Shown here piece by piece: positions 55,263 to 63,272 of a stretch of 64,000 nucleotides of DNA. Source of the DNA: CAIWHR01 sp963734055 (GTDB taxonomy: Bacteria; Pseudomonadota; Gammaproteobacteria; Burkholderiales; Casimicrobiaceae). The notes beneath the pieces are model-generated. The model saw only the letters and a list, made by a program, of their open reading frames with translations. It did no database searches and had not been told where the DNA came from. The DNA is taken from the NCBI GenBank assembly GCA_963734055.1, contig CAVTFQ010000007.1, forward strand, positions 558,001 to 622,000. The letters are read 5' to 3'. Position numbers and translations under genes: made by a program. How positions within the stretch are numbered: position 1 is the first letter of the stretch; each line of letters opens with the position of its first letter.

Positions 55263-56936
55263 TCAGGCCCCCGTCGCCAGAGTGACTTGCAGGCGATGAA
55301 TCAGGACGTCGATCAGGTCCTTCCCGTCCGAAGACTTGAGACGGTGCTGACGCAGCGCGCGCAGCAGATCCGGATTGGCGAGCGCCTGGTAGTCGGCGCG
55401 GATCAGGACCCCGGCGATGGCCCGCTGGACACTGACCGATTTTGCAACCGGGAAAAGTCGCGCCAGCTGGCCCAGGCTTTCGCGATCGGACAATTCATGG
55501 CGCGCGAGCGTGTCGAGCGCCCTGACCTGGGCGTCGGCATTGCTCATGCGCGCGATTCCGTTGGCGACGACCCGTAGTTCGCTCACGTCGGCAATCGGCC
55601 GGTGCCGCAGGTAAACCTGTGCGACCTGAACGTCATCATCATTCGAGCTCAACAGTGCCTGCAGGATTTGTGTGCGTCCATCCGGGCTGCCCAGGCAGGC
55701 GAGGATTCCCGCACGCCCAACGCTGCTCGCCTTGCCTGGGGCCACGTGCAGCGCAGGCAGCGTGTCGTCAAGCTGGTGCTCGCGATTCAGCGTGCAGATC
55801 AGGTCGACGTCGGCCGAGCCGACATCGTTGCGCGCCAGCCGGTCATCGATCATCCGGATCAATTCGCCGCGCTTTTCCGAAGGCGTAAGCCACCCGAGGC
55901 GCTCGGCCAACGTGATCATTCGAACGCGGACCGCAGACTGGTCGGCGTCGCGCGCGAAATCCAGGTACCGGGCGCGTGCCGGCTGGTCGCGGGCAATCTC
56001 GTCGAGGGCCGTGGACACCGACGCGTCACGCCGGACGGCTTCGCTCAACGAGGCGGAGTATTTCTCGAGACGGTCGAGGAACATACGCACTTCGGCCATG
56101 TCCCGATTCAACAGCCGATGAACGAAGTCCAGCTTTTGCGCTGTCGACAGGCGGTCGTCCGCGAATCGGCAAACGTCGTCCCGATGGCCCGCTTGCGGGT
56201 CGCGGTCACTCAAACCCACCGCGACCGTCATCGACACCGGGGCGAACAGGCTCAGCAGCTTCGCGCTCGGCCGGCCGCTGCCGATATCGCTCGGCGCACC
56301 GGACTGGAGGTAGCGGTCCAGGATCGACGCTGCCGTCGGGCCGAGCGGTGCCTTGGACGAAAACCCGTAGATCACCGGGACGTCCTTGAAAATCTGGCGC
56401 ATCCGATCGCGGTTGCTCCCCGCATGACGTGCGCTCAGCGCCTGCGACAGCTGCTCCGCGTCGGCCGGAGAATGACCGCTGCGAATGAGGCTGCGCGCGA
56501 CTTCGGCGGACGCGCTTCTTACTGCTTCCGGATTGAGCGTGTTGCAGCCGAAGAGGTAAACCTCCTTCAGCTGCGAGAACAATCCCGGGCACGAGTCACT
56601 GCACGAAGCGCGCTCCATTTCGTCGACAGGCAGCGCTTCCCTGGCGTCCAGCCGATCCGAATAGAACTCGTCGCCGTCATCGAAGTGCCCGGAGATGAGC
56701 AGGACATCGCAGCGGACGCCCTTGCGGCAGGCCGACGCAAGCCAATCGGGGCGTCCGTGCTCGACCAGTTCGACGAACTGGAACTGGTCGGAGCTGAGCC
56801 TGCGGCGGAGCGTTTCCTTTTCGTCAGGGGAATTGACGGTGATCGTGCAGACGGTCTTCCTGTCGGCGCGGGCCGCGAGCGGCCAGACGCTCAGGAGCAT
56901 CGCTGCCAACAGGACGATCTTTCGTAACGCGGGCAT
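55263..56936 (-). CDS. Exported caspase-like/repeat protein (paralogue A)
   Basis: About 557 aa from MPALRKIVLLAAMLLSVWPL (signal peptide); a GTG at 56975 would add 13 residues. An N-terminal domain starts VCTITVNSPDEKETLRRRL and contains CDVLLISGHFDDGDEFYS and LKEVYLFGCNTLNPEA. SGH and FGC placed at successive strand ends are the His-Cys dyad positions of the caspase/CHAT fold. KAPLGPTAASILDRYL follows. The C-terminal 250 residues are helical, with repeat-like units (VQVAQVYLRHRPI, AQVRALDTLARHEL, SVQRAIAGVLIRADY), suggesting HEAT-like repeats. Tandem with a close paralogue. No family name known to me. Confidence 0.75.
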   Translation of the reverse strand: MPALRKIVLLAAMLLSVWPLAARADRKTVCTITVNSPDEKETLRRRLSSDQFQFVELVEHGRPDWLASACRKGVRCDVLLISGHFDDGDEFYSDRLDAREALPVDEMERASCSDSCPGLFSQLKEVYLFGCNTLNPEAVRSASAEVARSLIRSGHSPADAEQLSQALSARHAGSNRDRMRQIFKDVPVIYGFSSKAPLGPTAASILDRYLQSGAPSDIGSGRPSAKLLSLFAPVSMTVAVGLSDRDPQAGHRDDVCRFADDRLSTAQKLDFVHRLLNRDMAEVRMFLDRLEKYSASLSEAVRRDASVSTALDEIARDQPARARYLDFARDADQSAVRVRMITLAERLGWLTPSEKRGELIRMIDDRLARNDVGSADVDLICTLNREHQLDDTLPALHVAPGKASSVGRAGILACLGSPDGRTQILQALLSSNDDDVQVAQVYLRHRPIADVSELRVVANGIARMSNADAQVRALDTLARHELSDRESLGQLARLFPVAKSVSVQRAIAGVLIRADYQALANPDLLRALRQHRLKSSDGKDLIDVLIHRLQVTLATGA

Positions 56937-56999
56937 GGTGAACGGCACCGGCGGAAAAACGCGCCAGTATTGCACGTTCGGGGGCTGCCCGCATGGAAA

Positions 57000-58781
57000 T
57001 CAGGAGACCTGCAGCCGCCGGATCAGCACGTCGATCAGATCCTGCCCGTTGGGAGATTTGAGCCGGTGTTCGCGCAGCGCGTGCAGGAGCTCCGGTTTGG
57101 CCATCTGTTCGTAGTCGGCGCGGATCAGGACGCCGGCGATCGCCCGCTGGACGTTGATCGACCTGGCCAGCGGAAACAGGCGGGTGAGCTCTTCGAGGAT
57201 CTCCCGGTCGGTCAGCCGGTGGTGCGCCAGGGTATTCAACGCGCGTACCTGAGTATCGGAGTCGGGCATTCCCGCGATTCCAGACGCCAGGTCTCGCAGT
57301 TCCTTCAGGTCCGCGATTGGATGATGGCGAAGGTAGACCTGTGCGATCTGCACGTCGGCGTCGCGTGGACTGGTCAGCGCCTGCAGGACCCGCTTGCGTC
57401 CGACCGGGCTTCCCAGGCAGGCGAGGATTCCCGCCTGGCCCATGCCGTTTGCCGTTGGCAGAGCCATCTGCAACGCGGCGAGAGTGTCATCGAGCTGGTG
57501 CTCGCGGTTCAGCATGCAGACCAATTCGACGTCAGCCGCGCCGACATCGGCGCGCGCCAGCTGATCATTGAGCATCCGAGCCAGTTCGACGCGCTTCTCC
57601 GGAGCGGTAAGCCACCTGAGGCGGTCCGCCAGCGCGATCATTCGAGCGCGGACGGCGGGCTCCCCGGAGGCGCGCGCGAAATCCAGGTAGCGGTCACGTG
57701 CCGCCTGGTCGTTCGCAATCTCGTCGAGGGCCCGGGCAACCGCCGGGATTTGATGAACGGGGTCGCTCCAGGAGGCGAAGTAATTCTCGATACGGTCGAG
57801 AAACATGCTCACTTCGGCCATGTCCCGATTCAAAAGCCGATGAACGAAGTCCACCTTTTGCGCGATCGACAGACGGTCGTCGAAGAATTGGCAGACGTCG
57901 CGACGGAATCCGGCATCGGAATCCGCGTCGGTCGACCCGCGTGTCATCGTCAGCGAGTGTCCAGCGAAGTAGCTGAGAATTCGCGGACCGGCGCGCCCGC
58001 TCGCGACGTCGTGTGTCCCCCCCGATTGCAAGTAGCGGTCGAGGAGAGTCGCTGCCGTCGGTCCAAGCGGCGCCACGGACGAGAAGCCATAGATCGCAGG
58101 CACATCTTTGAAGATGTGCCGCATGCGGTCGCGGCTGCTGTCGGCGTAGCGGACGCTCAATGCCCGTGCGAGCCGTTCGGCGCCCGCCGGCGAGTGTCCC
58201 GATTGGACAAGCATCCGCGCGATCGCTTCCGACGTGCCGTGGAGCGCCTCCGGGTTCAGCGTGTTGCAGCCGAACAGGTAGACCTCTTTCAGCTGGGAGA
58301 AGAGGCCCGAACACGAATCGCTGCATGAGACACGTTCCATCTCGTCGACGGGCAGGAATTCATCGGAATCAACGTGCTCGGAGAAGAATTCGTGGCCGCC
58401 ATCGTAATGGCCCGAGATGACGAGGACGTCGCAGCGGACTCCCATGCTGCATGCCGATGCCAGCCAGTCGGGCCGACCCCGCTCGACCAATTCGACGAAC
58501 CGGAACTTGTCCGCGGGCAGGTACCGCCGGAACGCGTCCTTTTCGTCCGCCGAATTGACCGTGATGGTGCAAACGTTCTTCGGCGCCGAGAGCGCGTCGG
58601 GCGCCCACGCGACTCCGGCCAGCGCGGTCAGCAGCGCGCACGCCAGGGTGTTGATCGATCGTGCAAGTCGTTGCATAAGGAGGACCGCTCGGGACTTTTC
58701 CTGGAGATGAGTGATTGGGGCGAGGTCCGCGCGGCATGCGCCACCTCTTGCGCTCTCCGCCTTCCTGGTCGCCTTGCTCAT
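57000..58781 (-). CDS. Exported caspase-like/repeat protein (paralogue B)
   Basis: 593 aa from the ATG at 58781, which has AAAGGAC directly upstream; a second ATG at 58676 begins the signal peptide MQRLARSINTLACALLTALA and may be the true start. Same layout as paralogue A: VCTITVNSADEKDAFRRYL, CDVLVISGHYDGGHEFFS (His), LKEVYLFGCNTLNPEA (Cys), APLGPTAATLLDRYL and helical units VQIAQVYLRHHPI, TQVRALNTLAHHRL, NVQRAIAGVLIRADY. The gap to paralogue A is 24-63 bp, depending on its start, so an operon is likely. The dyad is conserved in both, arguing for function. Export of a caspase-fold protein is unusual. Confidence 0.75.
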   Translation of the reverse strand: MSKATRKAESARGGACRADLAPITHLQEKSRAVLLMQRLARSINTLACALLTALAGVAWAPDALSAPKNVCTITVNSADEKDAFRRYLPADKFRFVELVERGRPDWLASACSMGVRCDVLVISGHYDGGHEFFSEHVDSDEFLPVDEMERVSCSDSCSGLFSQLKEVYLFGCNTLNPEALHGTSEAIARMLVQSGHSPAGAERLARALSVRYADSSRDRMRHIFKDVPAIYGFSSVAPLGPTAATLLDRYLQSGGTHDVASGRAGPRILSYFAGHSLTMTRGSTDADSDAGFRRDVCQFFDDRLSIAQKVDFVHRLLNRDMAEVSMFLDRIENYFASWSDPVHQIPAVARALDEIANDQAARDRYLDFARASGEPAVRARMIALADRLRWLTAPEKRVELARMLNDQLARADVGAADVELVCMLNREHQLDDTLAALQMALPTANGMGQAGILACLGSPVGRKRVLQALTSPRDADVQIAQVYLRHHPIADLKELRDLASGIAGMPDSDTQVRALNTLAHHRLTDREILEELTRLFPLARSINVQRAIAGVLIRADYEQMAKPELLHALREHRLKSPNGQDLIDVLIRRLQVS

Positions 58782-59176
58782 GTCCTTTCGCCTGTCCGCG
58801 CTTCTCTTCCTGCGAAGCGGGATCGCCGCCGGAAAGTCCGCACTGGCACGGTGAATGACGCCACCACTATTTAAAGATTAGCCGGGCACTTTCGGCGTGT
58901 CGGTGCGATGCCGTACATATTGCAGCGGACATCCCACCCGGTTCCGGGCAGTGAATGACACCCCAGTGCTGCAAGCCGCATTGAATTCGTCGACCACCGT
59001 CCAGTCGTGTGCTCACCATGACCGGAGACTCGGGCGCCTGGTGCGCAGCTGAACGGGCCAGCGGGGAGCCGACTCGACGCAACGATCTCGCCACGTTGCT
59101 GCACTCTGGGGTGACCTTTGCATCAGCGGTGGGCACCCCACGGCTTCGGGGTGTTACATGCAAACGGACGTTGTGG
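58782..59176. other. Intergenic, no supported gene
   Basis: 395 bp upstream of paralogue B (leftward). Probably contains its promoter. No repeat or known operator seen. Confidence 0.4.
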
Positions 59177-59551
59177 CTACGTCAATTCGTTTATCGCGCT
59201 CTTGATGGCCACGCCCAGCAATTGCCGGTCGTCATCGGTATCTCCCATGACGGTGTCCCAATGCAGACGCACGTAAGCAGACCTGTGCTTGCTCTTCAAG
59301 ACCAGCGTCTGCACGCCGCGTTGTTGGCCGAAAGCGTAGTCCGTGGCGTAGCCAAGAAGGTCGTGTACGCCAGCCTGCCACATTCCCGTTTGGACCGCAT
59401 CGATGACCGCAGCCATGCGTCGGTGGAATTCCCGAGGCACGTCGACCGTAAGCGGGCTGGGTAAAGTATCGCCGTCCGGCGCAATCGCACGTCGCTTCAA
59501 GTGATCCACCCCATGCGTTGACGGAGCAATCGAAGTGACTCTCGGCACCAA
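59177..59551 (-). CDS. Hypothetical protein (124 aa)
   Basis: Reads VDVPREFHRRMAAVIDAVQ, WQAGVHDLLGYATDYAFGQ and SAYVRLHWDTVMGDTDDDRQ with balanced composition, unlike shadow frames. No signal peptide or membrane segment. Start uncertain; the N-terminal 35 residues may not be native. No family recognised. Confidence 0.5.
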   Translation of the reverse strand: MVPRVTSIAPSTHGVDHLKRRAIAPDGDTLPSPLTVDVPREFHRRMAAVIDAVQTGMWQAGVHDLLGYATDYAFGQQRGVQTLVLKSKHRSAYVRLHWDTVMGDTDDDRQLLGVAIKSAINELT

Positions 59552-59582
59552 ATATCCGTGTGATGCCGAGAGTCCCTTGCGT

Positions 59583-60026
59583 TCAGCTCTTCAATTTGAG
59601 CGAGACACCTTGTGCCGCGAGCGTCAATCGGACGCCCTGCTGCGTGCCGTGCAAGCGAAGCACGACACCATTTTCATTTTTCATGATCACATCGCTCGGG
59701 CCACCGGCTAGCGCAATTCCCGCTTCGCCAGCGGCATAGTTTCCGCTGAAATCTTCGATCTTATTCAGATTGGAAACGTCTCCCGTTGCTGTAACCGTGG
59801 AGATGCCCAAGTCAACGACGCTCAGTCCGTTTACGGAAAACGTATAAGTCTGACCGCGATAACTCAGGGTGCCGTCTCCCCACGTCACACCGACTCCCGC
59901 CGCGACTGCTGAGCTGGAAATCCGAACGGTGCCGGAGGGGTCGGGTGCATCGGCCGCGCCAACCAGTGACACCATTCCCGCGCAACCAAGTGCCAAGGAC
60001 CACATTACAAACGCCCGCTTATTCAT
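59583..60026 (-). CDS. Conserved exported protein (147 aa)
   Basis: Signal peptide MNKRAFVMWSLALGCAGMVS ending VGAADA. Mature part: VGVTWGDGTLSYRGQTYTFS, VNGLSVVDLGISTVTATGDV, EDFSGNYAAGEAGIALAGG and VIMKNENGVVLRLHGTQQGV. I have seen this GTLxYxGxxYxFxVxGLSV pattern in exported proteins of beta- and alphaproteobacteria without a firm function. Predicted beta-rich periplasmic domain. Stand-alone gene. Confidence 0.75.
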   Translation of the reverse strand: MNKRAFVMWSLALGCAGMVSLVGAADAPDPSGTVRISSSAVAAGVGVTWGDGTLSYRGQTYTFSVNGLSVVDLGISTVTATGDVSNLNKIEDFSGNYAAGEAGIALAGGPSDVIMKNENGVVLRLHGTQQGVRLTLAAQGVSLKLKS

Positions 60027-60251
60027 AGTTGTGCCTTATGTTTTGCGCCACCATTCCCGGTTGTTGGCTGACGTAACGTCCAGCATATGGGCTGGCTTAG
60101 CTAGCATGCCCTGCCGGTCGGATGCCGATGGCGAGTCAATTCGACAAAGCACGAGCGACATGCTGTGCAATCTGCCTTGAGACCCGATCACAGGATGGAT
60201 GCCTTCTTCTTCGCCGTCCGTACGGTGGCGCACATTACGGCCGGCCGGCGC

Positions 60252-60443
60252 CGCCCCGCCCAGAGTGTGTTCCGGGAGCGTTGCCGCGAAGGCGCGCTCG
60301 ATGCGCGCCGCGAGTTCCACGCGGCTGAGGCTGTCGAGCCCCAGATCCTGCTCGAGGGCGCTATCCAACGTGACCGGGCGAATCCACGCCGCGCCGGGAT
60401 GCAGCTCGGCAAGAACCACCCGGGTCAGCGCCCATACCGCATC
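60252..60443 (-). pseudogene. Acyl carrier protein fragment
   Basis: Reads AVWALTRVVLAELHPGAAWI, TLDSALEQDLGLDSLSRVEL and AARIERAFAATLPEHTLGGA. The DLGLDSL motif is the 4'-phosphopantetheine attachment site of acyl carrier proteins and SLSRVEL continues helix II. Similarity stops after LGGA, and there is no clear start codon or Shine-Dalgarno upstream, so this appears to be a fragment cut at both ends, perhaps of an acyltransferase or synthetase with an N-terminal carrier domain. Confidence 0.55.
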
Positions 60444-60509
60444 GGCCGTTCGCCCGCCCTCGGGGGAACCACGATGCGCCGTTCGCCCTGCGGAGAAGCA
60501 GCGCTGACG

Positions 60510-60704
60510 TCAGGCCTTCTTCACTGCGTCCTTCACGTCTTGCTTGACGTCGCCAACCGCTGCTTGCGCTTCACCAAGAATCTTCTCGACCTTGCCTCTT
60601 TCTTCCAGCTTCTCGTTGCCGACGAGCTTGCCGGCGACTTCCTTGATCATGCCTTTCACTTCCTTGGCGCGGCCTTTGACTTGGGTTTTGTTCATCATGC
60701 TCAT
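60510..60704 (-). CDS. CsbD family stress protein
   Basis: 64 aa, MSMMNKTQVKGRAKEVKGMI then GKLVGNEKLEERGKVEKILG and VKQDVKDAVKKA. This is the CsbD pattern (NKxQVKGRxKExKGxIKExxGKxxGN). CsbD proteins are general-stress proteins of unknown mechanism. GAGGAGC lies before the ATG. A perfect dyad copy is 92 bp upstream. Confidence 0.93.
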   Translation of the reverse strand: MSMMNKTQVKGRAKEVKGMIKEVAGKLVGNEKLEERGKVEKILGEAQAAVGDVKQDVKDAVKKA

Positions 60705-60795
60705 GATTTGCTCCTCATGGATCGTATGCCGGTAAACGGCCGGCGCGCCGTACTGTGAATGATATAAAGCCAATTTAGACCGACTTGCCGTCCAG

Positions 60796-60814
60796 GTCTG
60801 TGCGTTATCGAACA
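60796..60814 (-). promoter_or_regulatory. TGTNCG-N4-CGNACAGAC dyad (copy 10)
   Basis: Minus strand: TGTTCG ATAA CGCACA GAC, a perfect match, 92 bp upstream of the CsbD gene. GAC faces the gene. The remainder of 60705-61242 has no supported gene. Confidence 0.72.
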
Positions 60815-61143
60815 AAAGCTCGATGCGTTGAGCGCTTTCCTGGATGCGCCACGCTACAAGGCGGATCGGAACTCTTACGATCGGGTCCCCGGCACGTCGT
60901 TCCCCGGGTGGGCGCGCGGTCGGTCGGTGCCGGCAGTGAGCGGCGCGGCTAGGGGCCAAGCTGAAGATGCTGGTGGTACCTCGGATCGATGAACGGCGCT
61001 CGCTCGTCTGCGGTGGTACCGCTACCACGTCTGCCTCAACCCAGCGGGGCGTGTGGTTGTCGAGAAACCATGAGGGCGCTTCTGCGACACGCCAAGATTC
61101 GCCGCGCCCGGAGGGGATCAGAGCCGCAGGCGGAATAAATAGC

Positions 61144-61160
61144 TCCCGGCAGAGCCGGGG
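61144..61160 (-). terminator. Candidate terminator hairpin after the efflux operon
   Basis: CCCGGC AGA GCCGGG forms a 6-bp perfect stem (7 with a wobble) with a 3-nt loop. On the minus strand it is followed by AGCTATTTATTCC, moderately U-rich. It lies about 83 bp after the stop of the leftward MacB permease gene, the expected place for termination. Confidence 0.5.
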
Positions 61161-61242
61161 TGGTATCTATTCGATGGGTGACCGCGCGCTCGCGTATGGC
61201 TCGCTTCAAGAACGGGGGAGCGCGGTCGGCGACCCGCGTCGT

Positions 61243-62451
61243 TCACTCGTGGCGCAATGCATCGATGGGATCGAGCTGCGCGGCTCGCCGCGCCGGGAAG
61301 TAACCGAAGACCACGCCGATGACGGCCGAAAAGACGAACGACAGCGCGTTGATCCCGGGATTGAACAGAAAAGGCACCTGCATCACGTCCGCCAGGACGA
61401 ACGAGGCCGCGGCGGAAAGCGCGATGCCGATGACGCCGCCCAGCATGGACAGCGTAACGGCCTCGATCAGGAACTGCAGCAGCACCTCGCGCTCGAGGGC
61501 GCCGATCGCGAGCCGCAACCCGATTTCCCGGGTGCGCTCGGTGACGCTGACCAGCATGATGTTCATGATGCCGATGCCCCCGACGAGGAGGCTCACGGCA
61601 GCCACCGCGCCGAGCAGCGTGGTCATCACCTTCGTCGTGCCGGACAGGGTTTCCGCAATCTGCCTCGTGTCGAGCACGTTGAAGTTGTCGTCGTCTTCGG
61701 CCGACAGCTTCCGCCGTTCGCGCAGAAGCTGCGCCATGCTCTTCATCACGCGTTCACTGTCGCTGTCGTCGTTCATCGACACCAGCAGGGTCGACACCCG
61801 CTGATTGCCGACGACCCGCCGCTGCACCGTGTGCAACGGCAGCAGCACGATGTCGTCTTGGTCACCGCCCATTGCCGCCCGCCCCTTGGACGCGAGAACG
61901 CCGATGATCTCGCACGAAAACTGTTTGACGCGCAGCTGCTCGCCAAGCGCAGTCGTAGTGCCGAACAGTTCGCGCCGCACCGTCTCGCCGATCAGGCAGA
62001 CGGCGGCGCCGGACTTCTCCTCGGCGTCCCCGAAGGTGCGGCCCGAGGCAAGCTGCCAGTTGTTGGTCTGGAAATAGGCATTGGTCGTGCCGGTAATGCT
62101 GGTCGACCAGTTGCGGCCATTGGCGATGACGGTGACGCCCGCGCGCAATTCCGGGGCCACGGCCTTGATGCCGGCGATCTGCGCCATGATCGCGTCGCCG
62201 TCGCTTTCCTTGAAAGGCGGGGCGCCCGCGGTCGGACTGCCCGGCCCCACGCGCTGCCCGGGACGCACCATCAGGAGATTGCTGCCCAGGCTCGAAATCT
62301 GGTCCTTGACCGCCTGGGTCGCGCCGTTGCCCAGCGTCACCATGGTGATCACGGCGCCGACTCCGATCACGATCCCGAGGATCGTCAGGAAGGAACGCAG
62401 CAGGTTGCGGCGAATTTCGCGCAGCGCCAGCAGAATCGTGTTGAACAGCAT
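61243..62451 (-). CDS. MacB-type ABC transporter permease
   Basis: 402 aa. N-terminal helix after LALREIRRNLLRSFLTILGI, then a large periplasmic MacB_PCD domain (about 45-250), then a FtsX domain with three helices (GAVAAVSLLVGGIGIMNIML, EAVTLSMLGGVIGIALSAA, FVFSAVIGVVFGYFPARRAA). ERTREIGLRLAIGA is the coupling segment. The ATG overlaps the stop of the ATPase gene by one base (TGATG). Separate permease and ATPase genes differ from E. coli MacB, which fuses them. Exports peptides, macrolides or lipids, unknown here. Confidence 0.93.
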   Translation of the reverse strand: MLFNTILLALREIRRNLLRSFLTILGIVIGVGAVITMVTLGNGATQAVKDQISSLGSNLLMVRPGQRVGPGSPTAGAPPFKESDGDAIMAQIAGIKAVAPELRAGVTVIANGRNWSTSITGTTNAYFQTNNWQLASGRTFGDAEEKSGAAVCLIGETVRRELFGTTTALGEQLRVKQFSCEIIGVLASKGRAAMGGDQDDIVLLPLHTVQRRVVGNQRVSTLLVSMNDDSDSERVMKSMAQLLRERRKLSAEDDDNFNVLDTRQIAETLSGTTKVMTTLLGAVAAVSLLVGGIGIMNIMLVSVTERTREIGLRLAIGALEREVLLQFLIEAVTLSMLGGVIGIALSAAASFVLADVMQVPFLFNPGINALSFVFSAVIGVVFGYFPARRAAQLDPIDALRHE

Positions 62452-63272
62452 CAGGCGGTCTGTGCCAGGCTGCGCGCGGTCGCTATATCATCGTGCGGCG
62501 GGTTGCGGTCGTCACCGCAAATGCGGCCATCGACAAAATGGATCACCCTGCGGGCATAGGCCGCCATGTTGGCGTCGTGCGTGACCATGATGATCGTGAT
62601 GCCGGACCGGGCATTGAGCTGCACCAGCAATTCCATCACTTCCCGGCTGCGCGCCGTGTCGAGGTTGCCCGTCGGCTCGTCGGCGAGCAGGACCGCGGGC
62701 GACGTGACGATGGCTCGGGCGATGGCCACGCGCTGCTGCTGTCCTCCTGACAATTCTCCAGGTGTGTGGTGCTCCCATCCGGCGAGGCCCACCGAGGCGA
62801 GCGCTTGCCCGGCCAACCAGTGGCGTGCCGCCGCACTCTCGCCCCGGTAGACCAGTGGAAGCTCGACATTCTCCCGCGCCGACGTGCGGGCCAGCAGGTT
62901 GAAGCCCTGAAACACGAAGCCGATGTACTTGCGGCGCAAGCGCGCCCGCTGATCGCGGGAGAGGCGTTCGACGTGAGTGCCGCGAAATAGGTACTCGCCC
63001 CCGGTCGGCGTGTCGAGGCAGCCCAGGATATTCATCACCGTCGACTTCCCCGATCCGCTCGGGCCCATCACCGCCACGAACTCGCCCTGTGCGACATCGA
63101 GATCGACGCCGTTCAGCGCGTACAACGCGGCCTGGCCATGGCCGTAAAGACGCGTGACGCCACGCAACCGGATCAGCTTTGAATCCGCTGGCGCCGCCCG
63201 CACTTCGCCACCCGCCGCCGGCATCGACGCGCCGGCGCCGCGGGCTTCGGGACCGTGTTGCGGCAACTCCAT
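62451..63272 (-). CDS. MacB-type ABC transporter ATP-binding protein
   Basis: 273 aa. Walker A GPSGSGKST, Q-loop FVFQGFNLL, signature LSGGQQQRVAIARAI, Walker B VLLADEPTG and H-loop VTHD are all intact. Starts MELPQHGPEARGAG in a TAATG overlap with the adaptor stop. The first 30 residues before LIRLRGVTRLYG are a non-conserved extension. Powers the MacA-MacB-TolC-like efflux system. Confidence 0.95.
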   Translation of the reverse strand: MELPQHGPEARGAGASMPAAGGEVRAAPADSKLIRLRGVTRLYGHGQAALYALNGVDLDVAQGEFVAVMGPSGSGKSTVMNILGCLDTPTGGEYLFRGTHVERLSRDQRARLRRKYIGFVFQGFNLLARTSARENVELPLVYRGESAAARHWLAGQALASVGLAGWEHHTPGELSGGQQQRVAIARAIVTSPAVLLADEPTGNLDTARSREVMELLVQLNARSGITIIMVTHDANMAAYARRVIHFVDGRICGDDRNPPHDDIATARSLAQTA

